Origin: Thermoplasmatota archaeon
GTDB taxonomy: Archaea; Thermoplasmatota; JAKEGO01; JANQNJ01
Length of the DNA: 32,060 bases
Assembly: GCA_028279645.1 (NCBI GenBank)
Contig: JANQNJ010000169.1
Span: 1 to 32,060 of the forward strand
Reading direction: 5' to 3'
Part shown: in pieces, positions 1-7,483 of the stretch
How the letters are laid out: each line of letters begins with the position of its first letter
Position numbering within the stretch: position 1 is the first letter of the stretch
Notes under the pieces: generated by a model
The model's input: the letters and a program-made list of their open reading frames with translations, nothing else
Told to the model about the DNA's origin: nothing
The model's database searches: none
Translations under genes and position numbers: made by a program

Positions 1-770
1 TTCAGGTCCTCTTCGGACGCATTGTTGAGGGCGTTGACGACGATGATCGTCCTCTTGCCCTGCCTCAGGTCGCTGAACTTCGGCTTGCCCATGACCTCCT
101 CCTGTCCGATGATGTCCAGGAGGTCGTCGTAGATCTGGAAGCCGAGGCCGATGTTCATGCCGTACTGGCTCATCGCCTCGATCTGTTCCGGCGAGCCTTT
201 GGCGATCTTCGCCGCACCGCGGGCCGCGGTCTGGAACAGGATGGCGGTCTTCAGACTGATCATACGCAGGCAGTCGTCCTCGGTCACAACCTCTGTGTTC
301 TCGAAGTCCATGTCGTCCTGCTGACCCTCGCCGATCTTCCTGACGGTGTAGGCCAGGTCCCTGGTGATCTGGCGGAAGATGTCGTCGTCGCACTTGAGGT
401 CGGCCAGGACCTCGAAGGCCCGGGCGAACAGTACGTCCCCGGCGTTGATGGCGGTGGCCTCTCCGTATGCCTTGTGCACGGTGATGACGCTCCGCCTGAA
501 GTCGTCCTTGTCCATGATGTCGTCATGGATGAGCGTGAAGTTGTGGGTGATCTCCAGGGCCAGGCCGAACGGGATCGTGGTCTCGCCGGTCCCCTGGTTG
601 ATGGTGTCGGCCACGAGCATGGCCAGTATCGGCCTCAGACGCTTGCCTCCGGCCATCGGCAGGTGGCGTATAGCGTCGTTGAGCTTCTTCTGGACGTCAA
701 GCGACAGAGCGGTGTCCAGCGCCTCGTCCACTGTCCTGATCTTCTCGTTGATAGCTTCGTTAAGGTCCAT
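1..770 (-). CDS. Geranylgeranyl diphosphate synthase (polyprenyl synthetase), C-terminus cut by window edge
   Basis: Condenses isopentenyl diphosphate with allylic diphosphates to make the C20 chain of archaeal lipids. The 256 visible residues, read from the ATG at 770, contain GGKRLRP (41-47), the first aspartate-rich motif DDIMD (83-87) followed by FRR, KTA (174-176) and the second aspartate-rich motif DDLLD (215-219). A Phe lies five residues before the first motif (residue 78); in archaeal GGPP synthases a bulky residue there limits the chain to about C20, so GGPP is the expected product (inference from the family). A GGAGGGG Shine-Dalgarno precedes the ATG. It lies 24 nt behind the isomerase gene and is probably co-transcribed with it. 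The frame is open to the window edge; roughly 60-70 C-terminal residues are missing. Confidence 0.95.
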   Translation of the reverse strand, partial: MDLNEAINEKIRTVDEALDTALSLDVQKKLNDAIRHLPMAGGKRLRPILAMLVADTINQGTGETTIPFGLALEITHNFTLIHDDIMDKDDFRRSVITVHKAYGEATAINAGDVLFARAFEVLADLKCDDDIFRQITRDLAYTVRKIGEGQQDDMDFENTEVVTEDDCLRMISLKTAILFQTAARGAAKIAKGSPEQIEAMSQYGMNIGLGFQIYDDLLDIIGQEEVMGKPKFSDLRQGKRTIIVVNALNNASEEDL

Positions 771-794
771 ATGGTCCCCTCCGCAATATGATCG

Positions 795-1838
795 TTATTC
801 TGTGAGCCATGACCTAATCGGCTCCTCGATTAAAATCTTTTTCTCCCTGAGTCCTTCCAGGTCCCTGGCTCCGGTCAGGAACATCGCCGCCCTTATCTCG
901 GCGATGACGGTCTCCAGCTCGCCCAGGAGGTTGTCGTAGCCTTCCACGGCGGACCTGAGAAGGATGCCTGCCATGCCTGCTGCGCCGGCGCCCAGCGCGA
1001 CCGCCTTGGCACAGTCCAGTCCGTTCCTGACGCCGCCGGTGGCGATCGTCTCGAACCGGTCCTTGGCCCATGTCAGCGTCACCGGGGTCGGGATCCCCCA
1101 GTCCCAGAAGGTGTTGCCCAGCCGCCGCAGGCGCTCGTTCCCGTCACCGACCCTGTACAGCTCCACTGCGGCGAAGCTCGTACCGCCCATTCCGCCCACA
1201 TCGATACCGAGGATCTCGGTATCCTTTAGTCGGTCCAGGGTCTCCTTGGAGAGGCCGGCGCCGGTCTCCTTTACGATGATCGGATGAGTTGAAGAGAGGT
1301 TCCTGATGGCGTCGAAGCAGCCTGTTGAACGATGGTCCCCCTCGGGCTGTACCACTTCCTGGAGGAAGTTCAGGTGGACGGCCAGTACATCGGCGTCGAT
1401 CATGCCTATGGCCCTCTCGATGGCATCCGTGCCCAGTGCAGGCCTCTCCTGATCGATGAGCTGGGGAGCGCCGACGTTCCCGATGACCAGCGGGACGTCG
1501 TACTGCTTCACTATGTCGTAGGTGTACTCCAGCTCTGGATTCTCGATGGCGGGCCTCTGGCTGCCGACGCCCATGCCGATCCCGAGGTCGGCCGCGGCCC
1601 TGGCGATGTTCTCGTTGATCTCCTTCGCCTCGTCGGTCCCGCCGGTGATGGCCGCCACGACGATCGGCGCCTCGAGCTTCTTGCCGAACAGGTCGGTTTC
1701 CAATGAGATATCGGACAGATCGACCTCCGGAAGCGCCTCGTGCCCGAAGTGGACGTGGTCCCAGTGGTTCCTGTGGGCCCTGACGTTCTTCAGGAGGCAT
1801 ATCTCGATATGCTCGGCCTTCCGCCTTTGGATGGTCAT
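795..1838 (-). CDS. fni: Type 2 isopentenyl-diphosphate delta-isomerase
   Basis: FMN- and NADPH-dependent isomerase that interconverts IPP and DMAPP, supplying the starter for the downstream GGPP synthase. At 347 residues it has the usual family length. Visible signatures are the N-terminal RRKAEHIE, GMGVGSQRPAIE (88-99), IGNVGAPQL (119-127), HLNFLQEVVQPEGD (155-168, with the catalytic-region Gln and the metal-binding Glu), the Lys in IVKETGAGLS, GIDVGGMGGTS (211-221) and the phosphate-binding ATGGVRNGLD (266-275). The open frame extends 17 codons further upstream, but ATG 1838 sits 27 nt from a TATA box and so marks a leaderless start. It begins the two-gene isoprenoid operon. Confidence 0.96.
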   Translation of the reverse strand: MTIQRRKAEHIEICLLKNVRAHRNHWDHVHFGHEALPEVDLSDISLETDLFGKKLEAPIVVAAITGGTDEAKEINENIARAAADLGIGMGVGSQRPAIENPELEYTYDIVKQYDVPLVIGNVGAPQLIDQERPALGTDAIERAIGMIDADVLAVHLNFLQEVVQPEGDHRSTGCFDAIRNLSSTHPIIVKETGAGLSKETLDRLKDTEILGIDVGGMGGTSFAAVELYRVGDGNERLRRLGNTFWDWGIPTPVTLTWAKDRFETIATGGVRNGLDCAKAVALGAGAAGMAGILLRSAVEGYDNLLGELETVIAEIRAAMFLTGARDLEGLREKKILIEEPIRSWLTE

Positions 1839-1860
1839 GGAATCGTACCAAAGAACTGAT

Positions 1861-1869
1861 TTTATATAA
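1861..1869 (-). promoter_or_regulatory. TATA box of idi2-GGPPS operon
   Basis: The minus strand reads TTATATAAA here, centred 27 nt before ATG 1838. That is the archaeal TATA-to-start-site distance, so the transcript should begin at or next to the start codon. Confidence 0.75.
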
Positions 1870-1934
1870 GTATAGTGCAGAAGGAGCACGATCGGGCGCT
1901 CATCGGCGTTTGGGGGAAAGGCCCTAGATCTGGC

Positions 1935-2555
1935 TCAGAAGCCGAAGGAACCGTCGATCAGAACGATCTCGATGCGGCCGCCGCGGCCGCCCTCCAGGAC
2001 GGTCACTATGTTGCAGATCCGGTTCGGCTGCTCGCAGTTATCGATGTCGCAGGGTCCCTCCGCGCAGGGGGACGGTATGCTCAGGCGCCGGGCGTTCAGA
2101 GCCGCGGCGGTATTGCGGGTCCTGTCCAGAGCGGAATGGATCTCCTTGGTCAGCTTGTTCGTTCCAGCTATCATGATGACCCTGTCGGGGCCGTACGATA
2201 TCGCTGCCACCCGGTTCCCCATGCCATCGATGTTCACCACCTGTCCGTCCTCGGTGATGGCGTTGGCGCTGCACAGGAAGACGTCGGCGGACAGCCCCTT
2301 TATGCGCATCGCATCGACCTCCTCCTTTGTCACGCCGGGAGCGAAGCGATCGAGTATGTCGTAATCGCCCTGCCTGAGGGTGTCGAGGAGCCCGGTCTCC
2401 TGGACGGTCTTCGAACCGCCCAGGCCGATGACGGCGCCGGACGGGATGCTGGCCACGATATGTTGGACGGCCTCCTCCGCTGTCGGGAAATGGAACGCCT
2501 TGAAGCCTCTCCTAGAGAGGGAGCCGAGGGTGGACTCGATGGAGATCTCTGTCAT
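1935..2555 (-). CDS. LUD-domain (LutC/YkgG-like, DUF162) protein
   Basis: A 206-residue stand-alone LUD domain, the family named from the LutB/LutC lactate-utilisation proteins. Signatures are GLGGSKTVQETGLL near residues 43-56, the segment FLCSANAITEDGQVVNIDG and then GNRVAAISYGPD. A Cys-rich stretch near the C-terminus (CAEGPCDIDNC and a further Cys) is typical of archaeal members and might bind metal. The open frame runs 100 codons further upstream antisense to the next gene, but the ATG at 2555 is the sensible start: it aligns with the family N-terminus and lies about 28 nt from a TATA box. No lutA or lutB partner is visible, so a role in lactate oxidation is not supported here; the substrate is unknown. 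Confidence 0.85.
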   Translation of the reverse strand: MTEISIESTLGSLSRRGFKAFHFPTAEEAVQHIVASIPSGAVIGLGGSKTVQETGLLDTLRQGDYDILDRFAPGVTKEEVDAMRIKGLSADVFLCSANAITEDGQVVNIDGMGNRVAAISYGPDRVIMIAGTNKLTKEIHSALDRTRNTAAALNARRLSIPSPCAEGPCDIDNCEQPNRICNIVTVLEGGRGGRIEIVLIDGSFGF

Positions 2556-2579
2556 GGGGCTTTCCAGCGTCAATAAGAT

Positions 2580-2587
2580 ATTTAAAT
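2580..2587. promoter_or_regulatory. Palindromic TATA box shared by divergent LUD and deoxyhypusine synthase genes
   Basis: ATTTAAAT is its own reverse complement. Its centre is about 28 nt from ATG 2555 (minus) and about 24 nt from ATG 2608 (plus). It is the only TATA-like element in the 52-nt gap, so it probably serves both genes as leaderless transcripts. Confidence 0.65.
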
Positions 2588-2607
2588 CCTGTTCTGGATA
2601 GCCCGCC

Positions 2608-3543
2608 ATGAAGAAGGTCGAGGACATACGGATCGAGAGAGGCATGACGATCACCGACCTGGTCGACCAGTTCTCGAGGGCGGGAGGCTTCACGGCGGCG
2701 AAGCTGGCCGAGGCCCTGGACATCATGGAAGAGATGACAGTGGATGAGGACTGCCTCAGGTTCATCTCGTTCCCTGCATGCATCTTCGCAACGGGGACCA
2801 GGGGGGTCCTCGTGGAGATGGCGAAGAGGAAGATGTTCGATGCGGTCATCACCACCTGCGGAGCCGTGGACCACGACCTGGCCAGGGTCTGGAAGGATTA
2901 CTACAAGGGATCCTTCATGATGGACGACCTTGAGCTGAGAGAAGAGGGGATCAACCGGCTCGGCAATGTCCTCGTGCCGAACGAGTCGTACGGGACCGTC
3001 CTGGAGGAGAGGCTCCAGCCGATGATCGCCGGTCTTTACGAGAAGGGCATGACGCGGCCGTCCACGGCCGAGTTGATGACGGAGGTCGGAAAACAGGTGG
3101 AGGATGAGGCATCATTCCTTCACTGGTGCGCCCGGAACGAGATACCCGTCGTGATCCCGGGGATCACCGACGGCGCCTTCGGTTCCAACCTTTGGATGTT
3201 CTACCAGACCCACAGGGATTTCGTCGTTGACCTGATGAAGGACGAGCAGCTCCTATCGGACATGGTCTTCGACGCGGGGAAGAGCGGGGCTCTGATGATC
3301 GGAGGCGGGATCTCCAAGCACCATACCATCTGGTGGAACCAGTTCAGGGACGGACTGGACTATTCCGTATACATTACGACGGCAGTGGAGCATGACGGCT
3401 CCCTCTCGGGCGCCCGCCTACGCGAGGCGATCTCCTGGGGCAAGCTGAACATGAAGGCCAAATACGTCACTGTGGAAGGCGATGCTACTGTCCTGCTTCC
3501 GCTGATGGCGGCTGCGCTGATCGACAGGATCGATGGCAGCTAG
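2608..3543 (+). CDS. dys: Deoxyhypusine synthase
   Basis: NAD-dependent enzyme that moves the aminobutyl group of spermidine onto a lysine of archaeal translation factor aIF5A, the first step to deoxyhypusine. The 311-residue protein shows VITTCGAVDHDLARVW near residue 90, the NAD-site segments PVVIPGITDGAFGSN and LMIGGGISKHH, the YSVYITTAVEHDGSLSGA stretch and the catalytic-lysine motif SWGKL (Lys about 279) followed by a GDATVLLPL segment matching the conserved C-terminus. The ATG lies 24 nt from the shared TATA box without a Shine-Dalgarno, so the mRNA is probably leaderless. It converges on the CCA-adding enzyme gene with 6 nt between stop codons. Confidence 0.96.
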   Translation: MKKVEDIRIERGMTITDLVDQFSRAGGFTAAKLAEALDIMEEMTVDEDCLRFISFPACIFATGTRGVLVEMAKRKMFDAVITTCGAVDHDLARVWKDYYKGSFMMDDLELREEGINRLGNVLVPNESYGTVLEERLQPMIAGLYEKGMTRPSTAELMTEVGKQVEDEASFLHWCARNEIPVVIPGITDGAFGSNLWMFYQTHRDFVVDLMKDEQLLSDMVFDAGKSGALMIGGGISKHHTIWWNQFRDGLDYSVYITTAVEHDGSLSGARLREAISWGKLNMKAKYVTVEGDATVLLPLMAAALIDRIDGS

Positions 3544-3549
3544 AACACT

Positions 3550-4944
3550 CTATCTGAGCCAGGGAAGCGTATCATAGAACAGCATAGTCAGCAGCAGCTC
3601 CGTCTCGCTGGAGGTAGCTAGCCCATCCTCGGATGGATAATATCTCAACTCGAACTGCTTTTTCAGCTGATTGAGGTCCTTGCCGAGGTTCAGCTCCTCG
3701 AGATCGGCCATGACTATGTCGACAGCATCGGTGTGCTTCCTCGGTGCGATCGTCATGAGCCTTCCATCCTCGACCCATACCCTGCTGTCCTTCCATTTCT
3801 CTATGAACCGTGAGGCGTTACCGGTGACCACGGGTGGCCCTGCATGGACCTTCGAGGATGGAAGTTTCCTCCTGTCGAGTTCCCATGCCCACTGCAATCG
3901 ATCTCCAGCCATGAAAGAGGCGCCGATCACGCCGATACCGCTCCTCTCCAGAAGCTCCTGGACCACGTTCCTGGTCTTCTTTATCTGTGAATACAGGACG
4001 TCATCGACCAGATCGGGCCTGGGCATGTCGGCTATGATGACAGACGTTCCTCGTTCCTCCACGACGTTTCGCAGCGTCTCATTGGATACGGCTTCCAGCG
4101 GCTTCGGGAAGAAGAAACCCTCATCCGGCGAACGGATGAACTCCCTTGCGGCGGCGATGAGCACGGAAAGGCTCTCGCCGGATACGGCGGCAGCGACGTT
4201 CCTGTTCGGGTCCACTGGGTCGACGACGTTGAGAGGCGCACCGAACCGTGTGTTCTCTGTCCCAACATGCTCCCCGCGCCATTCGTCGGTATCGGTCTCA
4301 GCTGTGATGTGGAGGACCTGGCCCTCCTTCCATCCAGAGGCCGCCTTCAGCGTCTCCTGGAACCCTCCGTACTTGAGCACGATGATCTCGGTCAGGTATC
4401 CGGAGAAACCCTCGATCCTGATCTCGGCGCCGTAGACGCCGATCCCCTTGAGGAACCTCTTGAAGAGCAGGATCTCCTCCGTGGTTCTCGGGGTGAGGCT
4501 GTGAATGACGAAAGCTGTGTGGAACGGCGTCCGGTCGACGTTGCTCTTGATCTCCGCACCCGACGGGACCCTGAAGCAGGGGACGATGTCGACCTCGAAC
4601 CCGTTGTAGGGTCCGTGTGTGTACGGATGCTCGGCGAACCGGGTCTCCCCCTCCGGCACCACGGCCTTGCCGATCTCCAGGCCGATCCGCTCGAGCTCCT
4701 CCCGATCAGTGCTCTCCGGGAACCGGATGAAGATGTCGATGTCGGGATCGCTTAGGTAGGTGCCCTTGGCCACCGATCCGACCAGGAGTGATTCCAGATC
4801 GCCAGGTCCCAACGGTCCCAGGTCGAACTGGTCCTTCGCGGACTCGATCCTCCTCATGAGCTGGTCGACCGTGGCCATTACGGAGGAGACCTCCTCGCCG
4901 GAGGGGCGGAGCCTTTCCACCATTTCGTCCCTGACGTATGCCAT
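3550..4944 (-). CDS. cca: Archaeal class I CCA-adding tRNA nucleotidyltransferase
   Basis: Adds C, C and A to tRNA 3' ends without a template. This organism needs it, because the tRNA gene in this window does not encode CCA. The 464-residue product begins with a helical segment and then the nucleotidyltransferase signature GSVAKGTYLSDPDID (residues 56-70, metal-binding Asp 68 and 70), with the third carboxylate in FEVDIVPCFR. The central and tail regions match archaeal CCA-adding enzymes (FAEHPYTHGPYNG, LKRFLKGIGVYGAEI, WELDRRKLP). The open frame continues upstream inside the transporter gene, but ATG 4944 fits the family N-terminus and is about 30 nt from a TATA-like element at 4971-4978. 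Confidence 0.95.
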   Translation of the reverse strand: MAYVRDEMVERLRPSGEEVSSVMATVDQLMRRIESAKDQFDLGPLGPGDLESLLVGSVAKGTYLSDPDIDIFIRFPESTDREELERIGLEIGKAVVPEGETRFAEHPYTHGPYNGFEVDIVPCFRVPSGAEIKSNVDRTPFHTAFVIHSLTPRTTEEILLFKRFLKGIGVYGAEIRIEGFSGYLTEIIVLKYGGFQETLKAASGWKEGQVLHITAETDTDEWRGEHVGTENTRFGAPLNVVDPVDPNRNVAAAVSGESLSVLIAAAREFIRSPDEGFFFPKPLEAVSNETLRNVVEERGTSVIIADMPRPDLVDDVLYSQIKKTRNVVQELLERSGIGVIGASFMAGDRLQWAWELDRRKLPSSKVHAGPPVVTGNASRFIEKWKDSRVWVEDGRLMTIAPRKHTDAVDIVMADLEELNLGKDLNQLKKQFELRYYPSEDGLATSSETELLLTMLFYDTLPWLR

Positions 4945-4970
4945 ATCAGGACGATAATAACCCTCGATGG

Positions 4971-4978
4971 TAGATAAA
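4971..4978 (-). promoter_or_regulatory. Probable TATA box of cca
   Basis: The minus strand reads TTTATCTA, centred about 30 nt before ATG 4944 in an otherwise GC-rich gap. The spacing suggests a leaderless transcript. Confidence 0.5.
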
Positions 4979-5003
4979 TGTCCCCCTGGAGGTTGGTGCA
5001 GGC

Positions 5004-6227
5004 CTAGTCTATCGGGTCCGATCGGGACCCGGCGTCGCTCTTCTTCACCAGGGTCTCCCGGACCTGGAGCCCTATAACGAAGGCAATGAGCCCGAATATC
5101 GTTGCGAACCCGAAGACCTGCCTGAAGGTAAGATCGAACTGGTCCATGGCGAAACCGCTCATCAGCGAACCGAAGAAGATCCCGAGGTTCTGGAAGGTGT
5201 ATATCGTACCGAGGCCCCTCGCACGCTGGGCCTCGGTCGTGATATCCGACACCATTGTCGCCATGCTGATGTAGATGAACGCCCAGCCGGGCCACATCCA
5301 TAAGATGACGATGAGGGGTAGATGTGTGGCCAGGGCATAGCCCGTGAAAATGAAGATATAGGTGACCAGGGCGAGCCTGAACAGCTTCCGCCTGCCTACC
5401 CTGTCGCTCCATCTGCCAACGATGATCATGGCGAAGACGTTCACGATGGTGGCGAGTCCGCCGAGGATCCCCAGAAGCGCGAAGTCTGCGCCGAGGGACC
5501 TGAAATAGACCATGAACTGGGAGATGTCCAGTCCGTTCCCGATCTCGATGAAGAAGATCGTTCCAACAATCCTCGATACCAGTTTCTTCTGTCTTGGATC
5601 GAACGGCAGCATCGATCCCTTGCTGACCCTGGATGTGGCGGTCCGACCCTTACTTGCAGGGTTCAGGAACCTCGACCGCCTGATGGTATCTATGATGGCG
5701 GTCCTGTCCGCTGTTAGGAGGATGATGTTGGCGGTTACAGTGGTGGCCATGCACATCATGAAGAGGTAGATCGGCTCCTGGGAGTAGATGAACCCGCTAA
5801 GAGTGGAGCCCGTGAACCATCCGATACCGGTGGTGAACCCGAGCATGCCGATGCCCTTCCCGTAGGCAGTTGGCATCGCTTCCGTTATCGCGGTGGTGGA
5901 CAGGTTCCAGGCCGTCAGGAAGAAGATCTGGATCAGCCTGACGCCGAGAATGATGTAGACGTTCTCGATGACGAACAGCGGGAAGAACAACGCTCCCACC
6001 ATGGTAGCCGTGACCATCAATCCCATTCGGTTGCCCGTCCTGTCCGAGAGGTATCCCCAGAAATAGTTCATCAGGAAGTTCCCGAGGAACGGAATGGATA
6101 TCATGGCCCCGACCAGGAAGTAGCTGTCCGAGAGGCTCAGGGTGTAGACTGGAAGGATGACGAACATCGCGCCGTCCTGGATCCAGAAGACCGCCGTGGC
6201 GAGCAGGAGGAGCCGGTACTGTTTCAC
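5004..6227 (-). CDS. Major facilitator superfamily transporter
   Basis: A 407-residue inner-membrane protein with about 12 hydrophobic helices. The MFS loop 2-3 motif appears as GYLSDRTGNRMGLM (about residues 58-71) and its second-half copy as GRWSDRVGRRKLF, flanking a central cytoplasmic loop rich in Lys and Arg. GTG 6227 is preferred: a TATA element is centred 27 nt upstream, giving a leaderless message, and the first helix then starts right after MKQYR. The gene stands alone between cca and the tRNA. The substrate cannot be read from the sequence; a drug or metabolite exporter and a sugar or organic-acid importer are both possible. Confidence 0.88.
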   Translation of the reverse strand: MKQYRLLLLATAVFWIQDGAMFVILPVYTLSLSDSYFLVGAMISIPFLGNFLMNYFWGYLSDRTGNRMGLMVTATMVGALFFPLFVIENVYIILGVRLIQIFFLTAWNLSTTAITEAMPTAYGKGIGMLGFTTGIGWFTGSTLSGFIYSQEPIYLFMMCMATTVTANIILLTADRTAIIDTIRRSRFLNPASKGRTATSRVSKGSMLPFDPRQKKLVSRIVGTIFFIEIGNGLDISQFMVYFRSLGADFALLGILGGLATIVNVFAMIIVGRWSDRVGRRKLFRLALVTYIFIFTGYALATHLPLIVILWMWPGWAFIYISMATMVSDITTEAQRARGLGTIYTFQNLGIFFGSLMSGFAMDQFDLTFRQVFGFATIFGLIAFVIGLQVRETLVKKSDAGSRSDPID

Positions 6228-6250
6228 CGCTCCCTGGAAGGGCTCATCGA

Positions 6251-6258
6251 TTATTTAA
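6251..6258 (-). promoter_or_regulatory. TATA box of the MFS gene
   Basis: TTAAATAA on the minus strand is centred 27.5 nt before GTG 6227, the archaeal leaderless spacing. It supports the GTG as the true start. Confidence 0.65.
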
Positions 6259-6306
6259 GGGAAATCCAACCAAATCTCTTCCCACTGCGATGTTCTATCT
6301 AACGAT

Positions 6307-6361
6307 GGCCAACAGCATCGGAGCATTTTCCAGGATTTGCTTTCAGCTGATGCTGTTGGCC
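6307..6361. repeat. 13-bp perfect inverted repeat, plus a second smaller hairpin at 6365-6390
   Basis: GGCCAACAGCATC at 6307-6319 pairs perfectly with GATGCTGTTGGCC at 6349-6361 across a 29-nt loop; inside it, AGC/GCT could add three pairs after a 2-nt bulge. Just beyond, CCAACATT (6365-6372) can pair with AATGTTTGG (6382-6390) with one bulge. On the minus strand both hairpins lie directly after the initiator tRNA and before the MFS promoter. They could be tRNA trailer or terminator structure, a small RNA, an operator or a remnant of a small element. I see no coding function. Confidence 0.7.
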
Positions 6362-6400
6362 TATCCAACATTAATTCAGAAAATGTTTGGAAAGTGAGAA

Positions 6401-6475
6401 TAGCGGGGAGTGGATTTGAACCACTGATCTACGGGTTATGAGCCCGTCGGGATTTCCTGGCTACCCCACCCCGCT
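6401..6475 (-). tRNA. Initiator tRNA-Met (CAT)
   Basis: A full cloverleaf reads on the minus strand. The acceptor stem AGCGGGG pairs with CCCCGCT, giving the A1-U72 pair typical of archaeal initiators. The anticodon arm is GGGCTCATAACCC, with CAT flanked by the three G-C pairs that mark initiator tRNAs. The T arm contains GTTCAAATC and the discriminator base is A. The genome does not encode CCA. No intron is seen. Confidence 0.96.
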
Positions 6476-6559
6476 ACATGGCTGCGTCTGTGACGAAAAA
6501 GAGTGCGAATGTCATCTGTGGAGGTATCTATGGTAACGATACATAGGACGGAACTGGAC

Positions 6560-6778
6560 CTACTCTGCAGAGATCCTGATACCGCCGTCCTTGTAGTGTA
6601 TCCAGATGTTGTCCTTGATCTCCTTGGCCAGATGGGCCAGGGACTCGTAGACCTCCGCTTCGGTGGCGCCGAGGGCTCGGGCCGCCTCTGCGGTGGACCA
6701 CATCCTGGTCTCGAAGTCGTTCGCCTTGATGTACTCGTACACCCGCGTATCCAGTGGAGTTAGTTCATCGAAACCCAT
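6560..6778 (-). CDS. Small winged-helix DNA-binding protein
   Basis: A 72-residue protein with an HTH core: STAEAARALGATEAEVYESL (about residues 28-47) forms helix-turn-helix, followed by a basic helix and a short beta wing ending DGGIRISAE. It resembles the compact one-domain MarR/ArsR-like proteins common in archaea, but I cannot name a specific family. A GGAGG Shine-Dalgarno lies 9 nt before ATG 6778, and a TATA-like CTTTATTTAG (minus strand of 6811-6820) lies 37 nt upstream. The neighbours are sepF behind its promoter and the initiator tRNA downstream. Its target is unknown; it could act on itself or on sepF. Confidence 0.8.
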   Translation of the reverse strand: MGFDELTPLDTRVYEYIKANDFETRMWSTAEAARALGATEAEVYESLAHLAKEIKDNIWIHYKDGGIRISAE

Positions 6779-6810
6779 TTGGGGCCTCCATAGGGTGGAA
6801 TACTGACGCT

Positions 6811-6820
6811 CTAAATAAAG
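6811..6820 (-). promoter_or_regulatory. Probable TATA box of the winged-helix gene
   Basis: The minus strand reads CTTTATTTAG, with expected transcription start near 6789, about 10 nt before ATG 6778. The rest of the 187-nt gap (6779-6965) holds only a short perfect palindrome, TCGAAC-TAG-GTTCGA at 6909-6923, about 45 nt past the sepF stop, which might be part of a 3' end. Confidence 0.45.
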
Positions 6821-6965
6821 ATATCGTATTACATAGAGGCCGGGAACCCTCCTCAGGTGAACTGGGAGAAGTGAAATGGCCTCATATCCTCTGGCCTGGG
6901 CTACTGTGTCGAACTAGGTTCGATGGCTGACCGCGACTGGTCTTGTGGTGGTGCGTGCAGAGTAT

Positions 6966-7334
6966 CTACATCAGGTTCCGGGAGACCCTGACGCCGCTTG
7001 GGCAGATTATCAGGTGGTCCTTCCCGAACCCTGCGACATCGCCGTCCACGTCCTTTGCCAGGTCCTTGATGAGCTTGAACATCTGTCTCTGGCCGCACTG
7101 GTCCTTGGACATGGCAGTGAAGTCCAGGAGCAGTATCTCGCCCCTGTAAACGACCTCGGTGAGGTTCGTCAGATCCTCGTACCTGTGGATCTTGCCGAGC
7201 CTGATCTGCATTCTCACCGATGAGTCGATGTACTCCTCTGGCGCTGTCTCATACTCTGATAGGTCTATGTACTCCCCGCTGAAATATTCGGGGATGATCT
7301 CTTCCTCACGTAGGACTCTCTTGAGTAATCCCAT
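6966..7334 (-). CDS. sepF: SepF, FtsZ membrane anchor for cell division
   Basis: SepF tethers the FtsZ ring to the membrane in archaea that divide with FtsZ. The product is 122 residues. The first residues, MGLLKRVLREEE, form the amphipathic membrane-targeting helix; an acidic linker follows; and the SepF core (about residues 52-122) contains DLTNLTEVVYRGEILLLDF, DLAKDVDGDVAGFGK and HLIICPSGVRV, all characteristic. ATG 7334 is chosen over the upstream GTG 7358 because it begins exactly at the amphipathic helix and has GAGGG seven nt upstream. A strong TATA box at 7394-7401 predicts a leader of about 37 nt. No ftsZ is present in the window. Confidence 0.93.
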   Translation of the reverse strand: MGLLKRVLREEEIIPEYFSGEYIDLSEYETAPEEYIDSSVRMQIRLGKIHRYEDLTNLTEVVYRGEILLLDFTAMSKDQCGQRQMFKLIKDLAKDVDGDVAGFGKDHLIICPSGVRVSRNLM

Positions 7335-7393
7335 CCTGTATCCCTCTGGCAATTCCACGGATGATTCCGTGCACTACCTGCATAGAGTTATTG

Positions 7394-7401
7394 ATATATA
7401 A
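7394..7401 (-). promoter_or_regulatory. TATA box of sepF
   Basis: The minus strand reads TTATATAT, the best TATA match in this region, preceded by an A-run. The predicted start site near 7371 leaves a short leader with a Shine-Dalgarno. The remaining sequence up to the next gene end at 7484 shows no other clear element. Confidence 0.7.
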
Positions 7402-7483
7402 CCTTTTTTTCCAGTGGAGGTGCGAAACCGCTCTCGACGGATGTTCCTTTATCTATGAATCGGCCGAGCTGCACTGTCGGTGA

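Noticed and set aside
1144-1851. 235-codon frame overlapping idi2
   Set aside because: An Arg-rich shifted-frame translation of a gene with complete type 2 isomerase motifs.
4945-5412. Extension of cca by 156 codons into the MFS gene
   Set aside because: The added sequence is unlike any CCA-adding enzyme and lies antisense-frame in the transporter; ATG 4944 fits the family and promoter.
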